Assembly (NCBI RefSeq): GCF_009937765.1
Contig: NZ_CP047089.1
Coordinates: 3,098,272-3,162,271, forward strand
Length of the DNA: 64,000 nt
From: Bacillus pumilus
GTDB taxonomy: Bacteria; Bacillota; Bacilli; Bacillales; Bacillaceae
Reading direction: 5' to 3'
In this document: piece after piece, positions 1 to 8,943 of the stretch
Layout of the letters: every line of letters starts with the position of its first letter
How positions within the stretch are numbered: position 1 is the stretch's first letter
Translations under genes and position numbers: made by a program
Notes under the pieces: model-generated
The model's database searches: none
The model's input: the letters and a program-made list of their open reading frames with translations, nothing else
Told to the model about the DNA's origin: nothing

Positions 1-103
1 GTAGATAATCGACCTGTGAGCTAGTGATTTCCCCTCATTTCCTGTACAATAAAGGTATAAGGAAATGCATGTAAATTACAGGAAACAGGCAGGTTGATGA
101 AAT

Positions 104-1060
104 ATGTCCAATCAAACAAAACCTCCAGCATATGGAGGGCAAGCAGTTGTCGAAGGTGTCATGTTCGGAGGTAAAAAGAACTATGTGACAGCGATTCGGC
201 GTAAGGATCAGTCCATTGAGTTTTTAAAGCTTCCCCGGACTTCCAATAAACGAACCGCCTTTCTCAAGAAAATCCCCTTTGTTAGGGGTGTTGCTGCACT
301 TGTTGAAGCAAGCGCAAATGGCAGCAAGCACTTGAACTTCTCCAGCGAGCGCTATGACTTAGATCCTTCAGAAGATCATACTCTTGAAAAAGAACAAAAA
401 AGCTCGAAATTATCCATGATTTTCGGCATTGCTGTGATCGGAGTTCTCTCTCTTCTCTTTAGTAAATTTGTCTTTACCCTAGTACCTGTCTTTTTAGCCG
501 AACTTGTGCGGCCCGTCTTTTCAGGGAATTTTGCACAAATCGCAGTGGAAACATTCTTTAAACTGGTCTTATTATTAGGCTATATTTACTTTATTTCCAT
601 GACCCCTTTAATTAAAAGGGTATTTCAATATCATGGCGCAGAACATAAAGTCATAAACTGCTATGAACAGAATCTTGACATCACAGTGGAAAATGTCCAA
701 AAACAATCACGCCTTCATTATCGATGCGGTAGCAGCTTTATTTTATTCACTGTCATTGTCGGAATGTTCGTCTATTTACTCGTACCGACAGATCCTTTAT
801 GGGTGAGAGTTCTGAATCGCTTGGCGCTCATTCCAGTTGTTCTAGGCATTTCATTTGAAGTGCTTCAGCTTACGAACAAACTCCGAGAAGTGCCTGTGCT
901 GAAAGTGCTTGGCTATCCTGGCCTTTGGCTGCAATTGCTTACAACAAAAGAACCTTCTGACGATCAAGTCGAGGTAGCCATTGCAAGTTTTAATGAACTT
1001 CTTCGTTTAGAGGAAGCGTCTCTAAAACAAGCGTCAGATTCTGCTCATCAAGTGATCTAA
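104..1060 (+). CDS. yqhQ: YqhQ, DUF1385 family membrane protein
   Basis: A 318-residue protein with the DUF1385 signature near the N-terminus (GGQAVVEGVM, residues 12-21) and several hydrophobic segments between about residues 105 and 260, so it is an integral membrane protein. The family is widespread in Firmicutes and its biochemical role is not established. The start is the ATG preceded by an AGG-rich stretch. It is followed after 38 bases by yqhP on the same strand, and the pair is probably co-transcribed. Identification rests on family resemblance and on conserved order with yqhP, yqhO and mntR. Confidence 0.93.
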   Translation: MSNQTKPPAYGGQAVVEGVMFGGKKNYVTAIRRKDQSIEFLKLPRTSNKRTAFLKKIPFVRGVAALVEASANGSKHLNFSSERYDLDPSEDHTLEKEQKSSKLSMIFGIAVIGVLSLLFSKFVFTLVPVFLAELVRPVFSGNFAQIAVETFFKLVLLLGYIYFISMTPLIKRVFQYHGAEHKVINCYEQNLDITVENVQKQSRLHYRCGSSFILFTVIVGMFVYLLVPTDPLWVRVLNRLALIPVVLGISFEVLQLTNKLREVPVLKVLGYPGLWLQLLTTKEPSDDQVEVAIASFNELLRLEEASLKQASDSAHQVI

Positions 1061-1098
1061 CTTATAAATCCGGTAAATTCCTTCGGAGGTGGACAGTT

Positions 1099-1494
1099 AT
1101 GAATCGCCGAGTACATCCTGCTTTTACCATTATTTTCGCTTTAGGCGTTTTGGGATTTGTGTATTTACTCACAACGAATCCAGGCAGACTTTTTACAATG
1201 CTGCTATCAGTTGTGATCATTGGAGCGATTGTGTTTTTCCTATTTAGATGGCTGATGAATCGAAGAACTGGAACAGAGGGCAATCTTTATCGTAAAGCAG
1301 TCAAACAATCAAAACGTCGCTACCAGCAGCCTAAACCAAAAACGAAAAGCCAGATGAAAAATCGGGTCACTCATTTGCGAAGCGTGCCGACTGACCACAA
1401 GTCTAAGCCCGTCCTTCTCAAAAAGAAAAGCCAAACACAGTTAACTGTGATTGAAGGCAAGAAAAACAAAAAGAAGAATCGCGCCTTGTTTTAA
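1099..1494 (+). CDS. yqhP: YqhP, small membrane protein with basic tail
   Basis: A 131-residue protein with two hydrophobic segments (about residues 8-25 and 32-50) followed by a very basic, lysine-rich C-terminal tail. A strong ribosome binding site (GGAGGTG) lies just before the ATG. It matches the conserved Firmicutes protein YqhP by position and architecture; its function is unknown. Its stop codon overlaps the end of the convergent gene yqhO by 4 bases, so no terminator fits between them. Confidence 0.88.
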   Translation: MNRRVHPAFTIIFALGVLGFVYLLTTNPGRLFTMLLSVVIIGAIVFFLFRWLMNRRTGTEGNLYRKAVKQSKRRYQQPKPKTKSQMKNRVTHLRSVPTDHKSKPVLLKKKSQTQLTVIEGKKNKKKNRALF

Positions 1495-2366
1495 AATGTC
1501 CAGCTTTTTAAAAATTGCTCGGCCTTCTGTCTGCCTAGATCGACGAGCGCCTTTTTCTTTTCTGCCATTAGCTGAAAATCAGTGGCAATGACGTGTTCTA
1601 CAGGAATAAAAATAACATGACGTTCGTGTTTTGTGGCAATATGCCTTTCGTCATGAGCACCACGCATCGTTTCAAAAAGAGCGCCAAACAGTTCAAACGC
1701 ATTGCGGATGGAGTGTTGAGGGCGTTCTTTTTCGTTTGGGGTTAATGTGACACCGACGAATGGTCTTTTTTTCTCTTCGGCAAACAACCAAATTGGAAAG
1801 TTGCTCAGCACGCCTCCATCCACAATGGTACAAATGCCTTTTGATGACTTTAGTTTGACAGGCTCGAAAAAATACGGCAGACTGCAACTCATCCGGATTG
1901 CCCTGGCAACAGAGAAACGCTCTGGATTTAAGCCGTATGAAGGAAGGTCGTCTGGCAAAACGAGGATTTTCCCATTTGTTAAATCAGAGGCAACAATTTT
2001 CAGTGAATCTTTTTTGAGATCCCCAAATACGGTGACCCCCTTTCGTTTCAACACATCCGTCAGCCATTTTTCCAGCCGGTCCCCTTTGTACAGACCGAGG
2101 CGCCAGTAAATGGAGATCCACCGAATCATTTTAAATGGAATGAATTGACATCTCCTGTCAAGCAAGTGATGTTCATCCATTTCATCTAACAGCTCCCGAA
2201 TCTCCTGACTTGAAAAGCCTGCTGCGATGAGTGAAGCAATGATCGCTCCAGCACTTGTACCAGCAAGGCGGACAAACTGATATCCTCTCGCTTCAAGCGC
2301 TTCATAGGCACCCGCAAGTGCTGCCCCTTTAATGCCTCCACCTGAGAACACACCATCTATCTTCAT
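1491..2366 (-). CDS. yqhO: YqhO, patatin-like phospholipase family protein
   Basis: A 291-residue patatin-domain protein. The oxyanion-hole glycines (SGGGIKG, residues 8-14), the nucleophile elbow GTSAG with Ser38 and the catalytic-dyad motif DGG at about 183-185 are all visible, so the Ser-Asp dyad of patatin-type acyl hydrolases is intact. The natural substrate is not known. I chose the ATG at 2366 over the TTG one codon upstream because it sits 7 bases from the GGGGG ribosome binding site and gives the family start. It is convergent with yqhP, and no other gene clearly shares its transcript. Confidence 0.9.
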   Translation of the reverse strand: MKIDGVFSGGGIKGAALAGAYEALEARGYQFVRLAGTSAGAIIASLIAAGFSSQEIRELLDEMDEHHLLDRRCQFIPFKMIRWISIYWRLGLYKGDRLEKWLTDVLKRKGVTVFGDLKKDSLKIVASDLTNGKILVLPDDLPSYGLNPERFSVARAIRMSCSLPYFFEPVKLKSSKGICTIVDGGVLSNFPIWLFAEEKKRPFVGVTLTPNEKERPQHSIRNAFELFGALFETMRGAHDERHIATKHERHVIFIPVEHVIATDFQLMAEKKKALVDLGRQKAEQFLKSWTF

Positions 2367-2435
2367 CAAGGAGCCCCCTTTGATATCACGCTATTAATAG
2401 TGTAAGAGCATATGCTTTCAATTAGAACTTTAATC

Positions 2436-2468
2436 AAAAAGGACACCCATGCTGAGGGTGTCCTTTTT
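2436..2468 (-). terminator. Rho-independent terminator of mntR
   Basis: An 8-bp GC-rich stem (GGACACCC with GGGTGTCC), a 7-base loop and a T run on the minus strand directly after the mntR stop codon. The A tract on the other side makes it look bidirectional. Confidence 0.85.
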
Positions 2469-2469
2469 C

Positions 2470-2904
2470 TTAAGATTCTTGATTTGTTTGTTCGTTTTTC
2501 TTTTGAATCGCTTTCAGCTGAACAGATCGCTCGTCACTTTCTTCAAAGAATTGAACGAGATCGCCGATGCGGTCAATGCTGTTCCAGCTGAGATGATGTT
2601 CAATGCCTTCTACATCATCATAGATTTTCTCTTCATCTACACCAATGATTCTTAAAAATTGCTCTAGCAGTTCATGTCTGTATACGAGACGTTTTCCAAT
2701 TTTTTTGCCTTTCGGGGTTAAAATTAGACCACGATACTTCTCATAAATGAGGTATTCATCTTTATCTAGCTTCTGAACCATTTTTGTTACAGAGGAGGGA
2801 TGGACAGCGAGTGCTTCTGCAATATCAGAGACTCTAGCATATCCTTTTTCTTCTATCAGCATATAAATTTGTTCAATGTAATCTTCCATACTAGGTGTAG
2901 TCAT
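2470..2904 (-). CDS. mntR: MntR, manganese-responsive DtxR-family repressor
   Basis: A 144-residue DtxR/MntR regulator with an N-terminal winged helix-turn-helix (about 20-65) and a helical dimerisation and metal-binding part. All six metal ligands of B. subtilis MntR are at the same positions: Asp8, Glu11, His77, Glu99, Glu102 and His103. When loaded with manganese the family represses the Mn transporters mntH and mntABCD; neither locus is in this window. The start has a GGAGGGG ribosome binding site. It is about two residues longer at the C-terminus than the usual 142 residues. Confidence 0.97.
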   Translation of the reverse strand: MTTPSMEDYIEQIYMLIEEKGYARVSDIAEALAVHPSSVTKMVQKLDKDEYLIYEKYRGLILTPKGKKIGKRLVYRHELLEQFLRIIGVDEEKIYDDVEGIEHHLSWNSIDRIGDLVQFFEESDERSVQLKAIQKKNEQTNQES

Positions 2905-2990
2905 AAAACCCCTCCATAATGCACCTTTACTTAATAATCATAACAATTCTACACCATCGCCCATTAAAAAACAAGGAGTGTCCTTTGTCT

Positions 2991-3827
2991 TTAACGCTTG
3001 TAATTCCACTCGTCTGAGGCATATTTCGTTTTGGCAAGATGATGGACAAATGCTAATTCTTCATCTGTGAGCTCATAAGGCACAAGCTCAATATTTAATC
3101 CTTTTTCAAATCCTCGTTTAAACGCCACTCGCGCATCGTCTATTGTACAAGTTCGGTCTGAGATTTCATTGATGGCGACCGCTTTGTTTTTAAAGCTTCT
3201 CTGCATCCGCTCTCTCACACGGTCGTTTGGATAAAGAAATAAATCGAACAGTTTGTCCTCATCAAGGTCAATTAAGATGGAGCCGTGCTGGAGGATCACT
3301 CCTTTTTGTCTTGTTTGAGCACTGCCTGCTACCTTTCTACCTTCTACGACAAGTTCGTACCATGAAGGGGCATCAAAGCATACAGACGATCTTGGATTTT
3401 TTAAGCTTTCTTTTTCTTTATCTGTACGAGGAATGGCAAAATACGCATCGAGTCCCAGTTCTTTAAAACCTTCTAAAATGCCTTCTGAAATGACGCGGTA
3501 TGCCTCTGTCACTGTCGCTGGCATTTCTGGATGTTCCTCTGATACAATCACGCTATAGGTCAGCTCCTGATCATGAAGAACCCCCCGCCCTCCAGTCGGT
3601 CTGCGGACAAATCCAAGACCATAGCGCTCGACTGCTTCCATGTTGATTTCTTTTTCAACATGCTGAAAATACCCAACAGACAATGTCGCCGGATTCCATC
3701 CATAAAAACGGATAACAGGCGGGATCAACTTCTCACTATGCCAATAAAGCAAGGCTTCATCCATTGCCATGTTAAAGGCAGGGTCTTGATTTCCTGTATC
3801 AATGAAACACCATTTCTCTTTTTGCAT
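2991..3827 (-). CDS. lipM: LipM, octanoyl-[ACP]:GcvH octanoyltransferase
   Basis: A 278-residue BPL/LPL-fold acyltransferase. The motif [12 protein letters not shown] (about 75-86) and the catalytic cysteine of the LipM family, at residue 150 in SSVCFDAP, are present, together with the conserved Lys in GRKVAGSAQ (about 163-171). LipM moves octanoate from acyl carrier protein to GcvH, the entry point of lipoate synthesis in Bacillus. Its location next to the gcv operon fits that role, since the glycine cleavage system needs lipoylated GcvH. The ATG follows an AAGGG element. Confidence 0.94.
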   Translation of the reverse strand: MQKEKWCFIDTGNQDPAFNMAMDEALLYWHSEKLIPPVIRFYGWNPATLSVGYFQHVEKEINMEAVERYGLGFVRRPTGGRGVLHDQELTYSVIVSEEHPEMPATVTEAYRVISEGILEGFKELGLDAYFAIPRTDKEKESLKNPRSSVCFDAPSWYELVVEGRKVAGSAQTRQKGVILQHGSILIDLDEDKLFDLFLYPNDRVRERMQRSFKNKAVAINEISDRTCTIDDARVAFKRGFEKGLNIELVPYELTDEELAFVHHLAKTKYASDEWNYKR

Positions 3828-4041
3828 ATAAAAATCCCTTCTCTTTTACGTAGTCAATGTTAGATGATGGTGATGGCCACCGATTTTCTCTCTTCATCAG
3901 TCTATCAAATAGGGAACGAATTGAAAATAATTCTTACCATTTATGATGACAAGTTTCTTTTGCTTTACTATAATAGTATTTGTCTAAAACGTACCATCAG
4001 ACAGGCCACTGTGCTGATGCTCAAGAAGGAGTCGAGTTGTA
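3828..4041. other. Intergenic spacer between divergent lipM and yqhL
   Basis: About 210 AT-rich bases between divergently transcribed genes, expected to hold both promoters. I see no gene, structured RNA or convincing hexamer pair that I would annotate separately. Confidence 0.5.
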
Positions 4042-4428
4042 TTGTCAATGTTCAACTATATCGTCCTCTCACTTTGTGGACTTTTCGTTCTTTATTCTGT
4101 CGGCAGCTACATTTATCAGCAGCGTATTATGAAAACGCTGACGGAAGCAGAATTTATTAAAGGTTACCGCAAAGCCCAGCTCATTGATGTGAGAGAGCCA
4201 AATGAGTTTGATGGCGGACATATTTTAGGGGCAAGAAACATCCCCCTTTCCCAGCTTAAACAGCGCAAAAATGAAATTCGTCCTGACAAGCCTGTATATC
4301 TCTATTGCCAAAACAATTTGAGAAGCGGAAAAGCAGCGCAAACTTTACGTAAAAACGGCTGTCGTGAGATTTATAATTTAAAAGGCGGCTTTAAAAAATG
4401 GGGCGGCCGCATCAAAACGAAGAACTAA
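4042..4428 (+). CDS. yqhL: YqhL, membrane-anchored rhodanese-domain protein
   Basis: A 128-residue protein with an N-terminal transmembrane helix (about 4-24) followed by a single rhodanese domain. The active-site loop has Cys89 in the CxxxxR arrangement (CQNNLR) expected of a sulfurtransferase. The domain should face the cytoplasm. The TTG at 4042 is preferred because AAGGAG lies 10 bases upstream; the ATG two codons later is the alternative. A bidirectional terminator separates it from the convergent gcvPB. Confidence 0.9.
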   Translation: MSMFNYIVLSLCGLFVLYSVGSYIYQQRIMKTLTEAEFIKGYRKAQLIDVREPNEFDGGHILGARNIPLSQLKQRKNEIRPDKPVYLYCQNNLRSGKAAQTLRKNGCREIYNLKGGFKKWGGRIKTKN

Positions 4429-4430
4429 CA

Positions 4431-4469
4431 AAAAAGACTCTGGGAGCATGATCCCCATGAGTCTTTTTT
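4431..4469. terminator. Bidirectional terminator between yqhL and gcvPB
   Basis: A stem with A tract on the left and T tract on the right (AAAAAAGACTC with GAGTCTTTTTT and an inner GGG/CCC pairing), placed between two convergent genes, so it can serve both. Confidence 0.85.
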
Positions 4470-4471
4470 CT

Positions 4472-5929
4472 TTATCTTTCAAAAACGAGAACTGGATTTC
4501 GCGCGGCCTTTGTTTCGTCCATTCGTTTGACGACCGTCGTATGCGGCGCTTCCTGCACCACTTCTGGATTCTCTTCTGCTTCTTTGGCAATCTGAATCAT
4601 CGCTTCGATGAAGGCATCAAGAGTTTCTTTTGATTCTGTTTCAGTTGGTTCAATCATGATGCATTCCTCTACATTGAGCGGGAAGTAGATCGTTGGCGGA
4701 TGATAGCCAAAATCAAGTAATCGTTTGGCAATATCCAGTGTACGCACACCTAATTTTTTCTGACGTTTACCTGAAAGGACAAATTCATGCTTGCAGTGAC
4801 GGTCAAATGGCAAATCGAAATGAGTGCTTAAGCGGCGCATCATATAGTTCGCATTTAACACGGCATTATCAGTTACAGCCTTTAAGCCATCTGGACCCAT
4901 AGAGCGAATATACGCATATGCTCTGACGTTAATGCCGAAGTTACCATAGAACGGCTTCACGCGGCCAATTGATTCTGGTCGATCATCATCGAAATAAAAG
5001 CGGCCTTCTTTCTTCACAAGCACTGGCTTTGGCAAGTACGGAATTAAATCCTTTTTTACGCCTACAGGACCTGAACCAGGACCTCCGCCTCCATGCGGAC
5101 CTGTAAAGGTTTTATGAAGGTTTAAATGAACAACGTCAAAGCCCATATCTCCCGGTCTTGCTCTGCTCAAAACAGCATTCAAGTTGGCTCCGTCATAATA
5201 AAGCTTGCCGCCAGCACCATGAACGATTTCAGCCATTTCTAAAATATTTTCTTCAAATAGGCCGAGTGTATTCGGATTCGTCAGCATTAAAGCAGCAGTT
5301 TCTTCGTTAACAACACGGCGCAGGTCCTCTAAATCAACAAGCCCATTCTCATCAGATGCAACGGTAATGGTTTCAAATCCAGCCACTGTCGCAGATGCTG
5401 GGTTTGTTCCATGGGCAGAATCTGGCACAATGACTTTTGTTCGCTTATCGTCCCCTCTTGCTTCATGGTACGCACGGATCATCATGAGTCCTGTCCATTC
5501 ACCGTGTGCTCCTGCCGCTGGCTGTAATGTCACAGCATCCATCCCCGTGATTTCTTCCAGATGATCACCTAGGTCATATAGCAATTCTAATGCTCCCTGC
5601 ACAGTGTCTGCCTCTTGTAGTGGATGGACTTGCGCGAAGCCTGCAAGGCGTGCAACCTTTTCATTAATCTTTGGATTATATTTCATTGTACAAGAGCCAA
5701 GAGGATAAAATCCGGAATCGACCCCATGATTACGTCTTGATAATGCTGTATAATGACGCATAATATCAAGCTCAGATACTTCAGGAAGCTCAGCATCCTC
5801 ATGACGGATGTACGTCTCATCAAATAAGGACGGGATCTCCTGTTCAGGTACATCTAAATCAGGCAGGCTATAACCAATTCTTCCTTCTTTGGATAATTCA
5901 AAAATAAGCGGCTGATCTTGTTTATTCAT
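4472..5929 (-). CDS. gcvPB: GcvPB, glycine dehydrogenase (decarboxylating) subunit 2
   Basis: A 485-residue PLP-dependent subunit of the P-protein of the glycine cleavage system. The PLP lysine is Lys273 in [14 protein letters not shown]. Together with GcvPA it decarboxylates glycine and passes the aminomethyl group to lipoyl-GcvH. The ATG at 5929 follows GGGGGATCGC and gives the family N-terminus [17 protein letters not shown]. An in-frame upstream extension is possible but has no ribosome binding site. It overlaps gcvPA by 8 bases, indicating translational coupling, and is the last gene of the riboswitch-controlled operon. Confidence 0.97.
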   Translation of the reverse strand: MNKQDQPLIFELSKEGRIGYSLPDLDVPEQEIPSLFDETYIRHEDAELPEVSELDIMRHYTALSRRNHGVDSGFYPLGSCTMKYNPKINEKVARLAGFAQVHPLQEADTVQGALELLYDLGDHLEEITGMDAVTLQPAAGAHGEWTGLMMIRAYHEARGDDKRTKVIVPDSAHGTNPASATVAGFETITVASDENGLVDLEDLRRVVNEETAALMLTNPNTLGLFEENILEMAEIVHGAGGKLYYDGANLNAVLSRARPGDMGFDVVHLNLHKTFTGPHGGGGPGSGPVGVKKDLIPYLPKPVLVKKEGRFYFDDDRPESIGRVKPFYGNFGINVRAYAYIRSMGPDGLKAVTDNAVLNANYMMRRLSTHFDLPFDRHCKHEFVLSGKRQKKLGVRTLDIAKRLLDFGYHPPTIYFPLNVEECIMIEPTETESKETLDAFIEAMIQIAKEAEENPEVVQEAPHTTVVKRMDETKAARNPVLVFER

Positions 5930-7268
5930 GGCGATCCCCCAATTCCTTAATGAACGTATCAATTTCTTCTTTTGTTCTTAGCTCTGTCACGGCGACAAGC
6001 ATGTGATGTTGAAGCTCTGGGTAGTCTCTCCCTAAGTCGTAGCCGCCGATGATTCCTTTTTCAAGTAATCGTTTATTGGCTTCTTGTACCGGTTCTTGTA
6101 ATTTGATGACAAATTCATTGAAATGGGTCCCTTCTACATCAGCAAGCAGTCCATATGTTTCTGCCTGCGTCTTCGCATAGTGGGCTTTTTGTACATTTTG
6201 ATAGGCAATGTCTTTGATGCCTGTTTTTCCGAGTGCTGTCATGGCAACGGAAGCGGCTAATGCATTTAATGCCTGATTCGAACAAATATTAGACGTCGCT
6301 TTATCTCTTCGAATATGCTGCTCACGCGCTTGAAGGGTTAATACAAACCCACGAACACCATTTTCGTCTTCTGTCTGCCCGACTAAACGACCTGGCACTT
6401 TGCGCATCAACTTTTTCGTCACAGCAAAATATCCGCAATGTGGCCCGCCAAACGCTGCTGGAATGCCAAATGGCTGTGCATCACCAACGACAATGTCTGC
6501 TCCAAGTTTTCCTGGAGGCGTCAGTAACCCGAGTGCAAGCGGATTACTAGAGACAACGAACAGACTTTTTCCTTTATGTGCAATAGGTTCGATGTCTTTT
6601 AACGGTTCGACGACACCAAAAAAGTTTGGATATTGCACAAGAACGGCTGCTGTCTCGTCGCAGACAGCTTTTTCTAATGCCGCTAAGTCCGTCTGTCCTT
6701 TTTTCGCAGGCACTTCAACAACTTCTATGTGCTGTCCTTTGGCGTATGTTTTTAGCACGGCTCTTGCTTCAGGATGAACCGTTTCAGACACAACGACTTT
6801 TTTCTTTTTTGTATGTCCAGCAGCTAGCATCGCCGCTTCAGCTAATGCTGTCCCGCCATCGTACATCGAGGAGTTAGCAAGATCCATACCAGTCAGCTCA
6901 GCAATCATTGTTTGAAATTCAAAGATCGCTTGCAATTCACCTTGCGAAATCTCCGGCTGATAAGGTGTATACGCTGTATAAAATTCAGAGCGTGAGATGA
7001 CATGATCGACAATGACAGGCTGGTAATGATCATATACACCGGCACCAAGAAACGATGCATAGGAAACCGTATCTTTATTCTTTGCAGCTAGTTGGGATAA
7101 TTCCCTTACAAGCTCTGTTTCAGATGCGGCTGGTTTAATGTTATATGCTCCTTTAAATCTCACTTTTTCTGGGATATCTGAAAAAAGCTCATCAATCGAC
7201 TGAACGCCGATGACATCCAGCATTTCTTTTTGATCTTGCTCGGTTTGCGGCAAATATCTATGCTTCAT
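5922..7268 (-). CDS. gcvPA: GcvPA, glycine dehydrogenase (decarboxylating) subunit 1
   Basis: A 448-residue protein of full family length, forming the split P-protein with GcvPB. It has the fold-type I PLP architecture but, as usual for subunit 1, no PLP lysine of its own. Conserved stretches such as [14 protein letters not shown] (about 99-112) are present. A strong AGGGGGAATAGAGG ribosome binding site precedes the ATG. It lies between gcvT (16 bases) and gcvPB (8-base overlap) in one operon. Confidence 0.97.
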   Translation of the reverse strand: MKHRYLPQTEQDQKEMLDVIGVQSIDELFSDIPEKVRFKGAYNIKPAASETELVRELSQLAAKNKDTVSYASFLGAGVYDHYQPVIVDHVISRSEFYTAYTPYQPEISQGELQAIFEFQTMIAELTGMDLANSSMYDGGTALAEAAMLAAGHTKKKKVVVSETVHPEARAVLKTYAKGQHIEVVEVPAKKGQTDLAALEKAVCDETAAVLVQYPNFFGVVEPLKDIEPIAHKGKSLFVVSSNPLALGLLTPPGKLGADIVVGDAQPFGIPAAFGGPHCGYFAVTKKLMRKVPGRLVGQTEDENGVRGFVLTLQAREQHIRRDKATSNICSNQALNALAASVAMTALGKTGIKDIAYQNVQKAHYAKTQAETYGLLADVEGTHFNEFVIKLQEPVQEANKRLLEKGIIGGYDLGRDYPELQHHMLVAVTELRTKEEIDTFIKELGDRHE

Positions 7269-7284
7269 CCTCTATTCCCCCTCG

Positions 7285-8382
7285 TTATTTGGCTCTTTTA
7301 TAAAATGGTGTTGCGACGATTTTCGCTTTTAGACGTTTTTTACGAACTTGTACTTCTACCACTGTTCCAAGCTGCGCCTGAGAAGATTCGATTAAAGCAA
7401 GCCCGACATTTTTCTTTAATGTTGGGGATTGTGTGCCCGTTGTGACTACGCCAATCTGCTTTTCTCCTGAAAAGACCGGATAGTCTGTGCGCGGAATCCC
7501 TTTATCTATCATTTCAATGCCGACAAGCTTTCGCTTCGGCCCTTCTTCTTTTTGCTTCTTGAGCGCTTCTTTGCCAATAAAATTGGCTTCTTTATCCGTT
7601 TTGACCGCAAAGCCAATCCCGCCTTCTAATGGAGAGATATCCTTTGTTAGCTCCTGGCCATAAAGCGGAAGTCTTGCTTCAAATCTCAAGGTGTCTCGTG
7701 CACCAAGCCCACACGGTATTAACCCTTTTGGTGCGCCAACTTTTAATAAAGCCGACCAAATGTGGACCGCATCTTCTGACTGACAGTAAATTTCAAAGCC
7801 GTCTTCTCCAGTGTAGCCCGTTCTTGAAACAAGCACCTCTTTTTGAGCAACTTCAGCTTTTGATAAAAATGTAAATGGCTTGAGCGATGTCACTTCTTCA
7901 TCCGCTACATCTTTCATGATGTCAGCGGCAAGAGGTCCTTGAAGGGCAAGCAAGGCGATTTCATCCGAGACATTTTGGATCAATACGTCGTTCTCACCTT
8001 GGTGCTGAAGCAGCCATTCCACATCTTTTTCGATATTAGATGCATTAATAACAAGCAAATAATCGTTCTTTTCTTTTTGGTAGACGAGCAGATCATCCAC
8101 TGTCCCGCCATCTTCATAGCACATGGCTGTATATAGTGCCTTACCGTCTGTCAGCTTAGACACATCATTGGTTAATAACCTTTGTAAAAAAGGAAGGGCG
8201 TCTTGACCTTTGATTTCCACCTCACCCATGTGAGACACATCAAAAAGCCCTGCCTTTGTTCGAACAGCTTCGTGCTCTTCTTTAATGGAAGAAAATTGGA
8301 CAGGTAATTCCCAGCCCCCGAAGTCAATGGTTTTTGCGCCAAACGTTTCATACGCATGAAAAAGCGGTGTTCGTTTCAACAT
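7285..8382 (-). CDS. gcvT: GcvT, aminomethyltransferase (T-protein)
   Basis: A 365-residue T-protein, which releases ammonia from aminomethyl-lipoyl-GcvH and makes 5,10-methylene-tetrahydrofolate. The N-terminal region [13 protein letters not shown] (about 20-32) and [10 protein letters not shown] (about 45-54) are diagnostic. The ATG at 8382 is chosen over the adjacent in-frame TTG because it gives the standard MLKRTPLF start behind a GGGGGA element. First gene of gcvT-gcvPA-gcvPB; transcription enters through the tandem glycine riboswitch about 100 bases upstream. Confidence 0.97.
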   Translation of the reverse strand: MLKRTPLFHAYETFGAKTIDFGGWELPVQFSSIKEEHEAVRTKAGLFDVSHMGEVEIKGQDALPFLQRLLTNDVSKLTDGKALYTAMCYEDGGTVDDLLVYQKEKNDYLLVINASNIEKDVEWLLQHQGENDVLIQNVSDEIALLALQGPLAADIMKDVADEEVTSLKPFTFLSKAEVAQKEVLVSRTGYTGEDGFEIYCQSEDAVHIWSALLKVGAPKGLIPCGLGARDTLRFEARLPLYGQELTKDISPLEGGIGFAVKTDKEANFIGKEALKKQKEEGPKRKLVGIEMIDKGIPRTDYPVFSGEKQIGVVTTGTQSPTLKKNVGLALIESSQAQLGTVVEVQVRKKRLKAKIVATPFYKRAK

Positions 8383-8448
8383 CAATCGTTTCCCCCTTTT
8401 TTCTTTCAGTGCAGATCACAAGCTGAATTTTCAGAAAAAAATCACAGC

Positions 8449-8496
8449 AAAAAAGGACAGAGCGCTCCCTTTTATCAAAAAGAAGTCTCTGTCCTT
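8449..8496 (-). terminator. Riboswitch expression-platform terminator of the gcv operon
   Basis: On the minus strand the segment AAGGACAGAG pairs with CTCTGTCCTT and is followed by a run of at least five T. The 5' arm contains the 3' strand of the P1 helix of the second glycine aptamer, so ligand-stabilised P1 and the terminator exclude each other. This predicts an ON switch when glycine is bound. Confidence 0.85.
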
Positions 8497-8700
8497 GCAC
8501 CTGAAAGTTTACAGCACAACATCATTGTGCGTTTTCCCCTTTGGTGGTTTGCTAAAAAACGATGAGCAAACACTCTCCAGAGTTGCGTCCGGTAAGAGTA
8601 CTTTTGCCTGAGAGATTCACTGAAACGATTCAGCTTGCTCCTTCGGCGCCTGCCAGTGCTAAATAACCGCCAAGTCTCTCCCCATACCATCATCCGCTCA
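8484..8700 (-). ncRNA. Tandem glycine riboswitch (gcvT leader)
   Basis: Two successive glycine aptamers read on the minus strand. The first runs from GGAGAGACTTGGC through CGCCGAAGGAGCAAGC to AATCTCTCAGGCAAAAG. The second is bounded by a P1 of CTCTG (8578-8582) and CAGAG (8487-8491), with CACCAAAGGGGAAAACGC and AAACTTTCAGGTGCAAGG inside. The order, spacing and core motifs match the Bacillus gcvT riboswitch. It controls gcvT-gcvPA-gcvPB through the terminator at 8449-8496. Confidence 0.95.
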
Positions 8701-8943
8701 TATTCTTCACATTTATTGGACATACTATCAAAATGGGTGACTTATTTTCTAGATCACTTACCAACATCCTACCATTAGAAACGGATGAAGAGCAACAGAA
8801 AAATCATTAACATTTCTTAAAAAACCATTCATTATCGTTCGCTTTTATTCAAATATCTAGTCTTTTCAAGACCTCTTAAAAAATGAAGCGTTTAAATACA
8901 GAACAATTTTATCCTCAACCTACTAGAAAGGCAGGCGACCATA
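8701..8943. other. Intergenic spacer between gcv leader and yqhH
   Basis: AT-rich DNA between the divergent gcv leader and yqhH, expected to hold both promoters. No open reading frame or structured RNA was seen beyond the riboswitch, and no hexamer pair was strong enough to annotate. Confidence 0.5.

Noticed and set aside
8475..8723. An 82-codon minus-strand open frame upstream of gcvT
   Set aside because: It lies within the tandem glycine riboswitch and its terminator; its composition is explained by the conserved RNA structure.
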